Position numbers and translations under genes: made by a program. From positions 29,392,614 to 29,456,613 of the forward strand of contig OZ024930.1 in the NCBI GenBank assembly GCA_964017235.1: DNA of 64,000 nt, in the 5' to 3' direction. Below the pieces are notes generated by a model. The model saw only the letters and a list, made by a program, of their open reading frames with translations, was not told the DNA's origin and did no database searches. Shown here one piece after another: positions 23,101 through 30,371 of the stretch; the stretch's first letter is position 1, and each line of letters starts with the position of its first letter. The DNA is from Sabellastarte sp. h YS-2021. Its lineage: Eukaryota; Annelida; Polychaeta; Sabellida; Sabellidae.

Positions 23101-24855
23101 GGAAGGACAATTTTCAATAAGTTACGCCACGTTAATTTGTTGACTGCAGAAAAATACATTGTTAACAAATATTGTTCCTGATAAAACAAAATGCAGGCGT
23201 TATAATATTCCATAAGTTTTCCATGAAATAGACTCAAAAGTGTTGTGGTTAAGCATTTAATCTCAAAATTTAATTAGTTAAAATAAGAATACATGACCTT
23301 CTGAATGTGTTGCAAAATATATTCTTTACCACTATCAATCCACAGTTTGAAAACAAGATTGAGGAATTGTGTTTATGCATGTGTGCCAAAACAAAAGTAG
23401 TTCTATTTTTGAAATGTTCAGCAATTTTTCATTCAAAATATTTTTTATTTCTGCCTTTTGCATTTCTTGAAGGTCACCCAGCAGCTGGGGTCTTGTACAT
23501 TATGGAGATAAGATATAGAAAAAACTACAAATTATATAAACAATGCAAAACATACACTTCATATATTCAGCAAATTTTGACAAAAACTCACTTCTCAGAG
23601 GTCTCGGAACAGTTTAACATATTATTTTTTATATCTAGCATTTTACCGTGCAAAGCAGTTTAACATAATTTTACCCTTTTGCATATTCAAAGAAGAGTAT
23701 CATCTAGCTTTCTATTCATCTACTGTAAGGGACTTTTCTTGTCAGGATATCTGATTTCCACGTTAATAAACCAATTAATAAATACTTATAAATTCATTGC
23801 AGCAATCCTCTGTGACTTCTCATCTCTTAGTTTCCTGAACAGGCATAAATGAATTAAAGGTCTGCTGTTCTCTATACCTGTTTTGGCACAGGTTCAAGAT
23901 ATACCTTTTCAAGCAAACATCATGGATCTGACCTTAAGCCTGAAAATGTGATAAGACCCTTTGTCAGATATCTTATGATGTGCCATTGAGCCGGTCTGGG
24001 CTCTTTAAAATTTGCTATTGCAAAAATACTTGTCTAAATAGATATAAATAAAGTAATTAAATAAATGTTAAAAATTATTACTAAATGGAATGTTTGAGGG
24101 AGTGGAATACTTTATCTAAAAATATACTGCAGTCTCGCCAGGGGATTGAAATTGTCAAACAAACTGCTTAAGCATCACATTGTGTGTAACTGTTTCATAA
24201 AGGAGGGCAATTGGTGATAGTTTGTGGTGCTATAGATGGGGAAAAACTGAGTCGACGTGAATTGGTTTTCCAGGTAAGCTTTATGAAAAAGCTAAAACAA
24301 TTAATTATTTCATTATTTATTGACATTAACATAGATTACTAATCTATCATAATTTTAGAAAAGAAAGCACTGAAAATGAGTCACAAAAATTTCTGTTTTA
24401 CTTTGAGAAAAGTATTGTAACAAACATTGCAACAAATTTAAATAAAAATGTAAAATAAAATATGGGACAGTAAAATAAGATGATTCTGTCATGATTATCT
24501 GAAAACATTATTACTGTTTATTGAATGAAATCCTAAACAGATACAACTGCATTGTATTTGTTTTTTAACTTTTTGGTTTAAGATAATAAGTTTAACATAT
24601 CTGCATACTAATTTAATATTCAACAGCAAATGTCAAACATCTGGAGAGCTATGAGAGATGAAAAGAATATAACACAGGAAGAATTTACAGGGGCAACTTT
24701 TAACGTTTATTGCAGAAATGTGAAGGAGTTATCAAGTCCATTCTGCAATAAACAATCCCCAGTTTACAAAGCAGGTCTGCGGCTGATTTCTATAGAAATT
24801 AAAAGAACACCTTGTCTTTGCAACACAGCATGGATAGAATCAGGGAAATCCAAAG
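2088..24855 (+). CDS. SABATH-type SAM-dependent carboxyl methyltransferase gene, spliced, partial (6 internal exons)
   Basis: Exons at 2088-2189, 17832-17930, 18243-18378, 22632-22762, 24203-24273 and 24627-24855 translate to about 256 residues resembling Methyltransf_7 (SABATH) enzymes, which transfer methyl from S-adenosylmethionine to small-molecule carboxylates. Visible landmarks: SAM-binding DYGTADGG in the first exon, DQPTNDFNSLF in the second, AMHWLY in the third, QAAKDWERILL in the fourth, GGQLVI in the fifth, MWRAMRDE-like NIWRAMRDE plus VYKAGLRL in the sixth. Every junction has GT/AG and compatible phase (1,1,2,1,0), which is strong support for one gene. Family members are usually 350-380 residues, so the N-terminal exon(s), about 60 residues, and a C-terminal exon, about 70, are missing: upstream of the window, in the 29081-29280 gap, or lost. 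The second intron holds a whole LTR element. The substrate cannot be told from sequence. No stop lies inside the six exons, so the gene may still work. Confidence 0.82.
3043..3048 (+). promoter_or_regulatory. LTR TATA box
   Basis: TATAAA in the 5' LTR, conserved at 16458-16463 in the 3' LTR. It lies about 310 bases before AATAAA, consistent with the U3-R-U5 layout. Confidence 0.5.
3361..3366 (+). terminator. LTR polyadenylation signal
   Basis: AATAAA in the 5' LTR, conserved at 16713-16718 in the 3' LTR. Because the element is in the sense orientation of the SABATH gene, either copy could end the host transcript early. Confidence 0.5.
3453..3468 (+). other. Candidate primer-binding site
   Basis: TGGTGGACAGGCCGGG starts immediately after the 5' LTR. 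It begins with TGG, the complement of a tRNA 3' CCA. I could not assign the tRNA species. Confidence 0.4.
3913..4197 (+). repeat. Tandem repeat, three units of about 94 bp
   Basis: Three successive copies of a unit containing ATTTGGTTGYTACCTATTAG and CAACTTACAAACTTAGACTA, with small differences. It lies in the leader between the 5' LTR and gag. The last copy supplies the first codons of the gag-region ORF at 4150. Confidence 0.85.
4150..5640 (+). pseudogene. Gag of the LTR element, broken
   Basis: Pieces in several frames: a Pro/Gln-rich N-terminus (4150-4458), a capsid-like block at 4855-5121 (LTGSAEIWFNSLP, then FREKYIAAQHTQLQRQM) and a C-terminal part (5233-5640) ending in a zinc knuckle at 5489-5527. 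The knuckle reads CX2CX4HX3C, one residue short of the usual CX2CX4HX4C. Stops lie between blocks, and a SINE with duplicated flanks splits the capsid region at 4607-4829. Gag normally forms the particle that packages the element's RNA. This copy cannot make a full-length product. Confidence 0.75.
4607..4829 (+). repeat. tRNA-derived SINE, family A, inserted in gag
   Basis: Begins GGGGCCACGGTGGCAGAGTG (A box TGGCAGAGTGG), with B box GGTTCGATCCC, a conserved body and a TAAATA-repeat tail. The flanks carry a 14-bp duplication, TCAAAACAATGGCA at 4593-4606 and TCAAAACTATGGCA at 4830-4843, with one mismatch. The same family occurs at 968, 12358, 34305 and 18583. Confidence 0.9.
5700..5972 (+). pseudogene. 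Protease-region remnant of the LTR element
   Basis: Downstream of the zinc knuckle a frame reads ILGYDLLKEARLTINFGKL, typical of the C-terminal IIGxDxL...I motif of gypsy aspartic proteases. I cannot see an intact D-T/S-G active site upstream. The reading frame is cut by the MITE that begins at 5975. Confidence 0.55.
5975..6710. mobile_element. MITE-like element with TA target duplication, inserted in pol
   Basis: Ends are inverted: left TACTGCGTAAGTGGTT, right AACCACTTATACAGTA, with flanking TA on both sides (5973-5974, 6711-6712). Sub-terminal blocks rich in TTCGCG and AATTAATTTTCGC are also mirrored. No ORF of its own was seen. Removing it rejoins the protease C-terminus (AATDTA) to the PR-RT linker that begins at 6713. 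TA duplication suggests a Tc1/mariner-type relation (inference). Confidence 0.75.
6713..7846 (+). pseudogene. Reverse transcriptase part of pol (Ty3/gypsy), broken
   Basis: The protease-RT linker (6718-7095) is open. RT blocks follow: TDILEFEVNLKDDTQPFKA, GSPVLLVLKPDGSYRFVIDY, STMDLQSGYFQV, FGLTNAPACF and the catalytic YLDDIICFS box at about 7702-7728. Damage: an in-frame TGA at 7306-7308 (DDII*PSTSQYGSP), a frameshift near 7560, and a loss of about 17 residues between RLRSAK and FFGHIVSEQGL near 7790, followed by a stop at 7844. The catalytic aspartates are present, but the enzyme cannot be made in one piece. Confidence 0.88.
7877..8505 (+). pseudogene. RT connection and RNase H of pol
   Basis: FLGLVGYYRKYIKDYSKIAS starts the RT thumb/connection. 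LYTDASSKAIGMVLSQ, FSTTERECLAVI and VVTDHVALKWI are the gypsy RNase H motifs with the D-E-D residues visible. A frameshift near 8370 moves the end (FDYTVKHQPGKQFGDADGLS) to another frame. RNase H would remove RNA from the RNA:DNA hybrid. Confidence 0.88.
8550..9571 (+). pseudogene. Integrase of pol
   Basis: The N-terminal part has LVVPKELKFDILTYS then YYWKGMYRDCKNFV, but the HH half of the HHCC zinc-binding module between them is deleted and the CC pair is absent. The catalytic core at about 9032-9571 is in one frame with all three acidic positions visible: D in WVMDIVHMP, D in LLSDLGSNF, E in GLLEKFHSTL. A frame break separates the two parts near 9030. The expected C-terminal domain is short or missing. 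Confidence 0.85.
9637..11106 (+). CDS. Envelope-like protein of the LTR element (long open frame)
   Basis: 489 uninterrupted codons. The frame is also open for tens of codons upstream (DEVIKFGPFKLSHTEIGYYY is in frame), so the true start is unclear. The Cys-rich ectodomain (residues 75-215) ends in an LPCGCSLKGQTFFIPPVLQN block of the type seen in invertebrate gypsy envelope proteins. Two hydrophobic segments follow, at about 293-316 and 351-367, then a hydrophilic tail of about 120 residues. No signal peptide, fusion peptide or surface subunit is seen, so this is the membrane-proximal part of an envelope; the N-terminal half is missing. It lies directly after integrase. It is striking that it is open while gag and pol are wrecked. 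Confidence 0.7.
   Translation: MQDISYKLDQQQLFIKIRIPLTATTTAFTLYRVHSLPISLSANHSDKTFIEITKPYLAISFDNLFYMMLSEGEYQCCTGSHFKRCNQALTMLESSSPDCALALFYDLPKIITELCQFTFVPKSHSNETHIITVSENSYLISSEVIYWIPTCPNKAPLQIFTCKLCVIKLPCGCSLKGQTFFIPPVLQNCHHTKFPAINHTLNLAALFHFYKDNDCLHNLTSKSFFAKPVSPDLPNINIVSKEFNNVVKQEDKVKFSLSHIADSLEINKKMYSNDISRFSDDLGILSKPGMSTSISIVTCLNFILVVVAFAFTTSIYCRMMLLVRCASALNFVYASTTPIDSTPMLQVDNTYLFIFISFAVFAISFLYARYHFQNEYDLKKIPHTKVSVVLFGADRYLPLEVTHTGVLATDLTLVPENHPKLDVTCSVISRSVRIEWERFSLKSHHDYSHQFPKQLKIPLRKLFTAKRIINNLTKMQLIACTLDDYVEVH
11280..11590 (-). pseudogene. Penelope-like element fragment: GIY-YIG endonuclease domain
   Basis: On the minus strand CKKCNKYYAGETGRAFRSRM is followed, after a one-base frameshift near 11490, by ENRITPVSKHFTDKGHS, a Trp-rich ERWWMWNIGAIHPIG and a stop. 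This is the GIY-YIG nuclease layout of Penelope-type retroelements (Y-x-G-E-T-G-R, then a conserved N/H-rich segment). The usual first motif is degenerate. The reverse transcriptase upstream is absent, so this is a truncated 3' piece, inserted antisense after env. Confidence 0.65.
12358..12587 (+). repeat. tRNA-derived SINE, family A, nested in the long-TIR element
   Basis: Same family as the copy at 4607: A box TGGCAGAGTGG, B box GGTTCGATCC, ending CGTAAAACCCCAAATAAAC. Perfect 14-bp duplications TGTACACCTTAACA flank it (12344-12357 and 12588-12601), so it is a young insertion. Confidence 0.92.
12667..12780 (-). other. Exon-like frame inside the long-TIR element
   Basis: The minus strand has an acceptor-like ttattttatag at 12781-12791, then 37 open codons (VEIHVTWDESDESRYALDRI ...) and TGA. 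The composition is protein-like, with many Asp, Glu, Ser and Arg. I do not recognise the family. It could be the last exon of a lost transposase or a captured host exon. Confidence 0.3.
13538..14188 (+). CDS. Unrecognised acidic, Ser/Pro-rich ORF within the LTR element
   Basis: 216 codons starting at ATG after an acceptor-like cttttag. Rich in Ser, Pro, Asp and Glu to about residue 160, then a basic patch (LRLDDEGRHKTYDRF). The last 30 residues are hydrophobic and AT-rich and may be intron read-through after ACCTG|GTTAAT-like sequence near 14078. It lies between env and the 3' LTR, where some elements carry an extra ORF. No homology recognised. It could be an accessory protein or a captured host exon. 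Confidence 0.35.
   Translation: MSLNPTDVNRQQSVHRWLDGQSPCSHMDDSATSHTDESLPSLESMPENPLPPPFHKDATLNNPLLTGAHDLEDVSFSEIESLQEQPSIPPSDATDAADVASNSSIASENQSLFQWAMSQLQDETDDKSLPWVQLYPHNPPTSPSQILPDLHLSRLRLDDEGRHKTYDRFIVGHNLTVTKPVNVVAKAFLIILIHSFMHSTKIFPLFPITDSLFYSY
14252..14839 (+). CDS. Unrecognised ORF fragments 3' of the acidic ORF
   Basis: Two open stretches: one ending at 14548 (QDLLQTDASTTAIKV, then a Ser/Thr/Pro-rich tail) and one at about 14576-14839 (NGVPHFHLPGLLTQGSDHVA, then FYPKFSFVSMMKYLAKLQLP), separated by one or more frame changes. Both have protein-like composition and could belong with the 13538 ORF. No family recognised. Confidence 0.3.
15165..15324 (+). repeat. Exact tandem duplication, 2 x 80 bp
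   Basis: Unit starting TTGATGTGTCTACTGCAAAC is repeated with an 80-base period and no visible mismatch, which suggests a recent duplication. It lies near the 3' end of the LTR element's interior. Confidence 0.92.
15634..16804 (+). repeat. 3' LTR
   Basis: Pairs with 2207-3452. It contains TATAAA at 16458-16463 and AATAAA at 16713-16718 and lacks the 64-bp internal duplication. Flanked by AATA at 16805-16808. Scattered substitutions and 1-10 base indels against the 5' LTR show the insertion is not recent. Confidence 0.92.
17832..17930 (+). CDS. SABATH methyltransferase exon
   Basis: Acceptor tgtttcag ends at 17831, donor ATG|GTGTGT at 17931. The 99 bases complete the codon from the previous exon (GAA) and encode EHCKRKHGDDQ, then IIYEDQPTNDFNSLF, the family's conserved block in the core fold. 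It ends in phase 1. Confidence 0.82.
18243..18378 (+). CDS. SABATH methyltransferase exon
   Basis: Acceptor acatag ends at 18242, donor AAAAG|GTTTGT at 18379. Encodes about 45 residues including GTNFYDQCFPLETVDLGFSS and AMHWLYKR. This corresponds to the family block with the substrate-pocket aromatic residues (SxHWL). It ends in phase 2. Confidence 0.82.
18583..18675 (-). repeat. SINE family A fragment, antisense, decayed
   Basis: GGGTAGTTGGAAGGGCAGAA, then CTGTAAACTGCCA, match the reverse complement of the family A 3' body (GGGTAGTTGGAAGGGCAGAG ... CTGTAAACTGCCA). It lies in the intron after the 18243 exon. Confidence 0.6.
19675..19793. repeat. Near-perfect 42-bp hairpin in an intron
   Basis: Arms 19675-19716 and 19752-19793 are reverse complements with one mismatch (GTTGGTAACATTTTCTTCTC ... 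paired with its mirror). The loop is 35 bases. It lies in a 4.2-kb intron of the SABATH gene. Transcribed RNA would fold into a long stable stem-loop. Confidence 0.9.
22632..22762 (+). CDS. SABATH methyltransferase exon
   Basis: Acceptor tttttttaag ends at 22631, donor AAAG|GTGACA at 22763. One leading base completes the codon AG+A (Arg). It encodes CCLKETLFHALSSNPEER and FEVQAAKDWERILLKRATEL, the insertion domain typical of the family. It ends in phase 1. A degraded paralogue of this exon lies at 41602-41737. Confidence 0.85.
24203..24273 (+). CDS. SABATH methyltransferase exon (short)
   Basis: Acceptor cataaag ends at 24202, donor CAG|GTAAGC (near-consensus) at 24274. The 71 bases encode GGQLVIVCGAIDGEKLSRRE, the beta-strand following the GG turn. 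With the one carried base the exon gives 24 whole codons, so the next exon starts in phase 0. Confidence 0.75.
24627..24855 (+). CDS. SABATH methyltransferase exon
   Basis: Acceptor attcaacag ends at 24626. Encodes NIWRAMRDEKNITQEEF, a Phe/Tyr-rich block, then SPVYKAGLRLISIEIKRTPC. I place the donor at AAAG|GTATTT (24856), because the open frame continues to 24914 but residues after that point look unlike the family. The next exon, expected to encode the ARTWSN-like block, was not found downstream. Confidence 0.78.
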
Positions 24856-25675
24856 GTATTTTAGCACAGGATTTACCATTACCAAAATGTCTTGTTACTT
24901 TTGGAAAAATCTGAACATGTCTAACTAGATTTTGTTTCTTAAAATTTAATTTATTTATTGATCTCATTTCTATAAATCATCACTGCAAACTTGAAACATA
25001 ACATTTCTTATTATTGGCAGTAATTAATTTATTTTGGGAGGTGTGGGTTCATTTTGCTAAATTTTGATATCTAACTTATGTTAATATAGCGTGGCCTGAG
25101 CAAACCATATTTAAAATGTTAAATATATTGAATTGAATGTGATACATATAGAATGTGTAATGTTTTTTACTATTGCTTGTGTGAAGAGAAACACCAATCC
25201 TCAAAGCATTACTTCATTCTATAAGCTCAGACAAACAACTAACTTGTGTAACAGCATTAAAGAGAATTGTTCATAAGGTACACTAGGAACCATAATTATG
25301 TTACATGTCCCCTTTTAAAAATTTATTAATAAATTAAGTGGTCAAATAAATCAAGAAGACCTGTAATTGATGTACTTTGCATGAGGGCATTATGATACTC
25401 TGTTCCACTTAAACGTTAGAAAAACTTGAAACATCAAATTATACAGAACAATGTAATTTCTCACATATTTTGTAACTGTTTTCTTTTATCTCTTTCTATA
25501 ACCGTTCCCCCATTATCTGTTATATACACACATCTCCTGGACTGTGATATAAACACTGGTGTGATTTACCACTTGACAGACCTGCTCTTTTATTTCTCCC
25601 ACACATATAAACCACATAAACATAGCTCAAACTCTGGTTTGATATTGTTTGCCTTACACTTTTTTGCCTAGTATG

Positions 25676-25719
25676 GTCAAAGGTCAAAGTTGGGGTTTTA
25701 CGTCCCGTTCAACAGCCAG
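25676..25719 (-). repeat. 44-bp 5'-truncated SINE family B insertion
   Basis: Antisense to the family B tail (GTTGAACGGGACGTAAAACC on minus). It is bounded on both sides by the perfect 15-bp duplication TTTTTGCCTAGTATG (25661-25675 and 25720-25734). This is a clear retrotransposition footprint of only the 3' end. Confidence 0.88.
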
Positions 25720-26219
25720 TTTTTGCCTAGTATGTGAAGGGATGATAAATCTTGCACTCTGATAATACCTACATTTTCCAAATCTGAAAATGATATTTTG
25801 GGAAGTTATTTTGACTCATGATTTTAGTCTATACTATGCTCCAATGTATTTTACTCACTGTGTATTTGAGTGCAAGTCTATTGACTACATATTTTCAACT
25901 AAACAATGTGCTTACTTAGTAACTTCTTTAGAATCGATAAGAACTAATGTACATATATGAACTAATCGAAATAAAAATACACAAGATTATATGACTTAAA
26001 TGTATGTGCACTTGATACAAGATTTTGTTGTTTGTTCGAACCAATATATACATGAAAATAGATACAGTTATTGTGTCAATTGCCAAGTGTCATTTTACTG
26101 ATCGTGACCATATCTCTGGACTGGTTTGACTTGTCTTCCATATCTTGTTATGTACAATATATCAGTTTTATTCTTTGTTTCGACAGAGTGATTGTCCCCA
26201 CTGTTTTGCTCTGTAGTAT

Positions 26220-29080
26220 TGGTCACATTGCTATCCATTTCTCAGCTTGGGCACTCTCATTAGACTTAAGAATGTGTGATCGGTTGCATCTGTATTGACT
26301 GCCACTAGGTGTTTCCTGTATATATGAACACAGAGCATCCATTTCCTCTTTCACAATAGCTGGTTGCCATTTTCGTTGTTGGAGTATCCTAACCGTTTCT
26401 CCTTCTATAATGTCCTTCAGGGGTTTTGTTCGTCTGCCATAGTACTGTTTTTGCGTTGTCTGCCTCCTTAACATTCTAGCCTTGGTAACTTTTTGTGGCT
26501 TTGGTGTAAGTATCAGCTTCTTTTGTGTTGCAGGAAGAAGTGAATTTAACTTCCTGCTCATCAGCAGTTCAGCGGGCGACCCAGTGTCATCAATTGGTGT
26601 GTTTCTATATTCCAAGATGGCAAGTAATGGATCTTGATTACTGTGGAGTGTTTTTGGTTAAAATGTTCTTCAATGTTTGTACTGTGAGTTCAGCTAATCC
26701 ATTTCTGCAAGAATACCCACAATCTGACACAAGTTTCAGTGGAATGCCATGTCTTGCAAACATAGTTTTAATATTGTTGATAACTGTGGTACTTTTTTGT
26801 ATTGGCCAGCTGTGCTACCTCACATTATTGAAATAGTCTACAGCTAGAACATAATCGTTTCCATTCCATTGGAATATATGTGTTGCCACTTTTTGTCAGC
26901 CATTTGGATTTTCATGTTGTAGCAGTGGCTCCATCTGTTGATTGGCACATCTATGTGAAAGGCATGTACCACACTTTTGGATCACATCTTTGATCTGAGA
27001 ATCAATAATAGGCCTCAATACACAGGTCCTCTGGCTTTCCTGGTTAGTTTTTCAACACAAAAATTGTTCAACATTGAGTAGCTTTAGCATGGATGGGTGC
27101 AATTCCCTTGCAAGGACAATTCTGTCTCCTCTCAATATGAGACATCCTGCTACTGATAACTAATCCCTACAGCTCTAATACTCATGTAGTTCCAATGGAA
27201 CATTTGGTTTATTGTCAGGCCACCCATTTAAAATAATGGTTTGCAACGGACATAGACCTTCATCTCTAGAGGTTGCAGTTTTGAGACTCTGTGCCCTGCT
27301 GGATTCAACTGGGATTTTCTCGGGATTTTCTCTACCACTGTAAGCACATGTTGTCTGACATCTTTTTCCTTTTTGCTGTCAGTGTCTGATGTATAAGCCC
27401 TGGATAATGTTTGTGCTATGACTAATTCCTTCGCTGGTTTGTACTTCAATGAGAAGTTATACCGTTGTAGCCTTAACAGCATCCTTTGTAATATGGGAGG
27501 TGCTGCACTCAGGTTTTTCTTCATTATCATTGGTGGTCACTCTCAACTGTAACACTGTGCGCATATATACACTGGTTGAATATTTCCATGGCAAAAACTA
27601 CAGCTAACAGTTATTTCTCTATGGCTCATCATCTTGAAGAAGGAGTGCCCTAAGCCCAGATTTTAAAGCATCACAGCTTAAAGTTACTGGTTTCTTTACA
27701 TCATAGTATGTGAGAACTGGTTCCTTGCTTAATATGTTCAAAATCTGGCTAAATGCTTTATCTTGTGGTTCCATCCACATAAACTCTACATCTTTCTTTT
27801 GCTATTGTAGTTTATAGTGCTAATGTACTTTATAGTTTTTTAGCTCCTCTTCTGTCAGAGGGTGCAGGCATATCTTTGATTGCTATGTTTTTTTTCTGAA
27901 TCAGACTTTACTCCCTCATATTATATAATGTGACCTAAGTACCCTACTTTGGAAGTTTGAACACACACTTATCCTTATTCTGTGTTGTGTTTAGTTTGGT
28001 GCACTTCTGGTGAACTTGTTCTAACCTCTCCTCATGCTCAGCTTCAGACTTTTCCCATATCAGAATGTCATCTATTAACATGTCCATGCCTGGTATGTGC
28101 TCAAACTGCTGTGATATTCATTTCTGCAACACTTCCTGTGCACTTTTGATTCCAAAAGGGAGTCTCTTATAGCAGTAGTGTCCGAAAGGTGTGTTAAAAG
28201 TAGTCAGTAACAGACTCATCATCTACTGCTTGTTGCCAGTAGCCATGATTTAGGTCAATTTATGAAAAGACCTTTGCTCAATTCATCGTTGATGTAATTT
28301 CTTCTACAGTAGGCAAATCTAAATGTTCTCTCATGATTGCATGGTCCAATTTTTTTGGGTTAAGACACATCCTCAGATTATTTGAGTTCTAGTTGTTCTA
28401 CCAAAACCATGAAGCTAACACAATCTGTTGGCTCATTGATCTTTCTTATGACACCTAATTTTTCCATTTCATCAAGGGAGGCCTTGAGTTTGCCCCTGCA
28501 TACTGTTGGAATTCTTCTAGGTGAGTGTATAACAAGATTGACACTTGTGTCAATTTTGATGTGGTATGGCTCCTTGAGACATCCTAAAACTTGAAACACA
28601 CTTTGTACTTGTTCAGCATTTCGTCCACACTGTTGTTTAAGGTGACTGAGATAACCAGTTGGATCAGGCCCAAATCAGTACAACTTTGTAGACCCAGAAC
28701 AGCAGGTAAATTAGTGTCAACAACATGGAAAGTTCCAATGATTTCAGAATTTTGTATGAGCATTGTAAGGAGTACTTGCCCTTCACTTTTAGCTTAGTAC
28801 TTCCCTATCCAGTAAGCTTTGTGTGTTCAAGTTTAATGTCTTTGATTTTCAATTGCTTGAATTTCTTCAATGGTATAATGTTCACTTTGTGTGCAAGTGT
28901 ATGGATAATGTCCAAGTGTTGCACACATCCCGTGCATCCTGACATATGTACAGTAAACAGTAGGAGCACTTTGCTGTGTCAGATTTGCTAGAGAGAGGTC
29001 CATCCAAACATAAATTCATTGTCTGTGACCAGTCTTTTCCAGGCTTCAGACAAGTTACTACTGTGTAGGTCCAGTTGTTC
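26220..29080 (-). mobile_element. Decayed Ty3/gypsy element (K02A2.6/mag-like), cut by the assembly gap
   Basis: Minus-strand blocks in order: a gag-like start next to the gap (EQLDLHSSNLSEAWKR), a protease-like region (about 28600-28930), RT N-terminus 28378-28599 (CLKEPYHIKIDTSV, then MEKLGVIRKINEPTDCVSFM), RNase H end 27228-27530 (APPILQRMLLRLQRYNFSLK) and integrase C-terminus 26223-26615 (EYRNTPIDDTGSPAELLMSR). Many stops and frameshifts separate them. No LTRs were found. It is a different lineage from the element at 2207. Confidence 0.8.
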
Positions 29081-29280
29081 NNNNNNNNNNNNNNNNNNNN
29101 NNNNNNNNNNNNNNNNNNNNNNNNNNNNNNNNNNNNNNNNNNNNNNNNNNNNNNNNNNNNNNNNNNNNNNNNNNNNNNNNNNNNNNNNNNNNNNNNNNNN
29201 NNNNNNNNNNNNNNNNNNNNNNNNNNNNNNNNNNNNNNNNNNNNNNNNNNNNNNNNNNNNNNNNNNNNNNNNNNNNNNNN
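29081..29280. other. Assembly gap (200 N)
   Basis: Run of N. Open frames drawn across it are artefacts. The upstream end of the minus-strand gypsy element, or SABATH exons, could be hidden here. N runs of exactly 200 are often arbitrary in length. Confidence 0.98.
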
Positions 29281-30159
29281 AATTCATGAATAAGGTTATT
29301 AGTACATTTAGCAGATGATGAGAAATGAAACCAGCTGTCAAATGACTGCCTTCAAGGAAAAAATAAATTGGTGAATCAATGTTTCCAAAAAAAAATAAAG
29401 ATAGTGCACACCAAGGGAAATATGCATCAGAAAATATACATGCTTACAGTCCCCAAGGTCCCCCTCCCAACAGCAATGAGACACACTTGAGGGTTAATTG
29501 TTTATTACACATTTCACTACATGATCATCAATGATTATAATACAACTAATCTATAATCTATATACACTTATGTAAGTTATATAAATTACGTAAATAAAAC
29601 ATGGTTATAATAAATCACAATTAGATTACAACATCACATTTAACTTTGTACTTTAAAGTTACATATAGCAAAGTTTATATGAAAATAAAATAAACAACAT
29701 TTGAAACACATGATTAATTATTTTGCTCATAACATAAAATACTAAAACATAATTGTGGTATATACTGTATATTCCCATTTAACCACACTGATTGTGTGGA
29801 TGATCACTGGTAACACTGAACATAAGTGTGCCCATTATGCAAATTACTCAAGGCATTATAGACAGCCAACCCAAAATCAGAACCTGAGTGATTATATTTT
29901 AACTAAACTTTGACTAATATAGAATAAAATAAGTAATACATCTTATTAAAAATCTCCCAAGCCCAACATGTTAGGAAGCAATACAGGTAGAGCAAAGCTA
30001 CAGCAAAACACTTTCAAATGCTTTAGCCCCTGTTCAAAGTCTAAAATTGCTTGTGGGGTTAAAAATATCAGGCGGAAGAAGCCAAAATAGTTTGTAGGGA
30101 ACACATTTTTTTAACCAGTGAAATTGTTCAGGCCTTTACAGCTTCAATGAGTTTGAAAG
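29281..30159. other. Unannotated AT-rich stretch
   Basis: I see no coding or repeat structure here. It separates the gap from the truncated recombinase end of the DIRS-like element. Confidence 0.5.
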
Positions 30160-30170
30160 TACATTGATGT

Positions 30171-30365
30171 TCATAATATTTTCCTAGAAACTATAAGTGG
30201 TCTCTTTACTTGAAAGGATCTGATAAAACACTTAACATAAGGATCTTTTAAAACACTATGAAGTACACCACATGTGATAGACATTGCTTTAAAAGCTGAA
30301 ACATAGTTAACTATCAGAGGGACTGAAACTACAGATACTTTAGGAATGACAATGACCTTCCCCAA
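30171..30365 (-). pseudogene. Tyrosine recombinase N-terminal fragment
   Basis: SVPLIVNYVSAFKAMSITCG and YVKCFIRSFQVKRPLIVSRK correspond to the SAM-like/core-binding part of DIRS recombinases (compare IANYLAAIRANFILYG at about 47970 in the plus-strand relative). The catalytic half is missing. Confidence 0.65.
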
Positions 30366-30371
30366 ACAACA

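Noticed and set aside
28988-29341. ORFs across the N run
   Set aside because: They exist only because N was read as open sequence.
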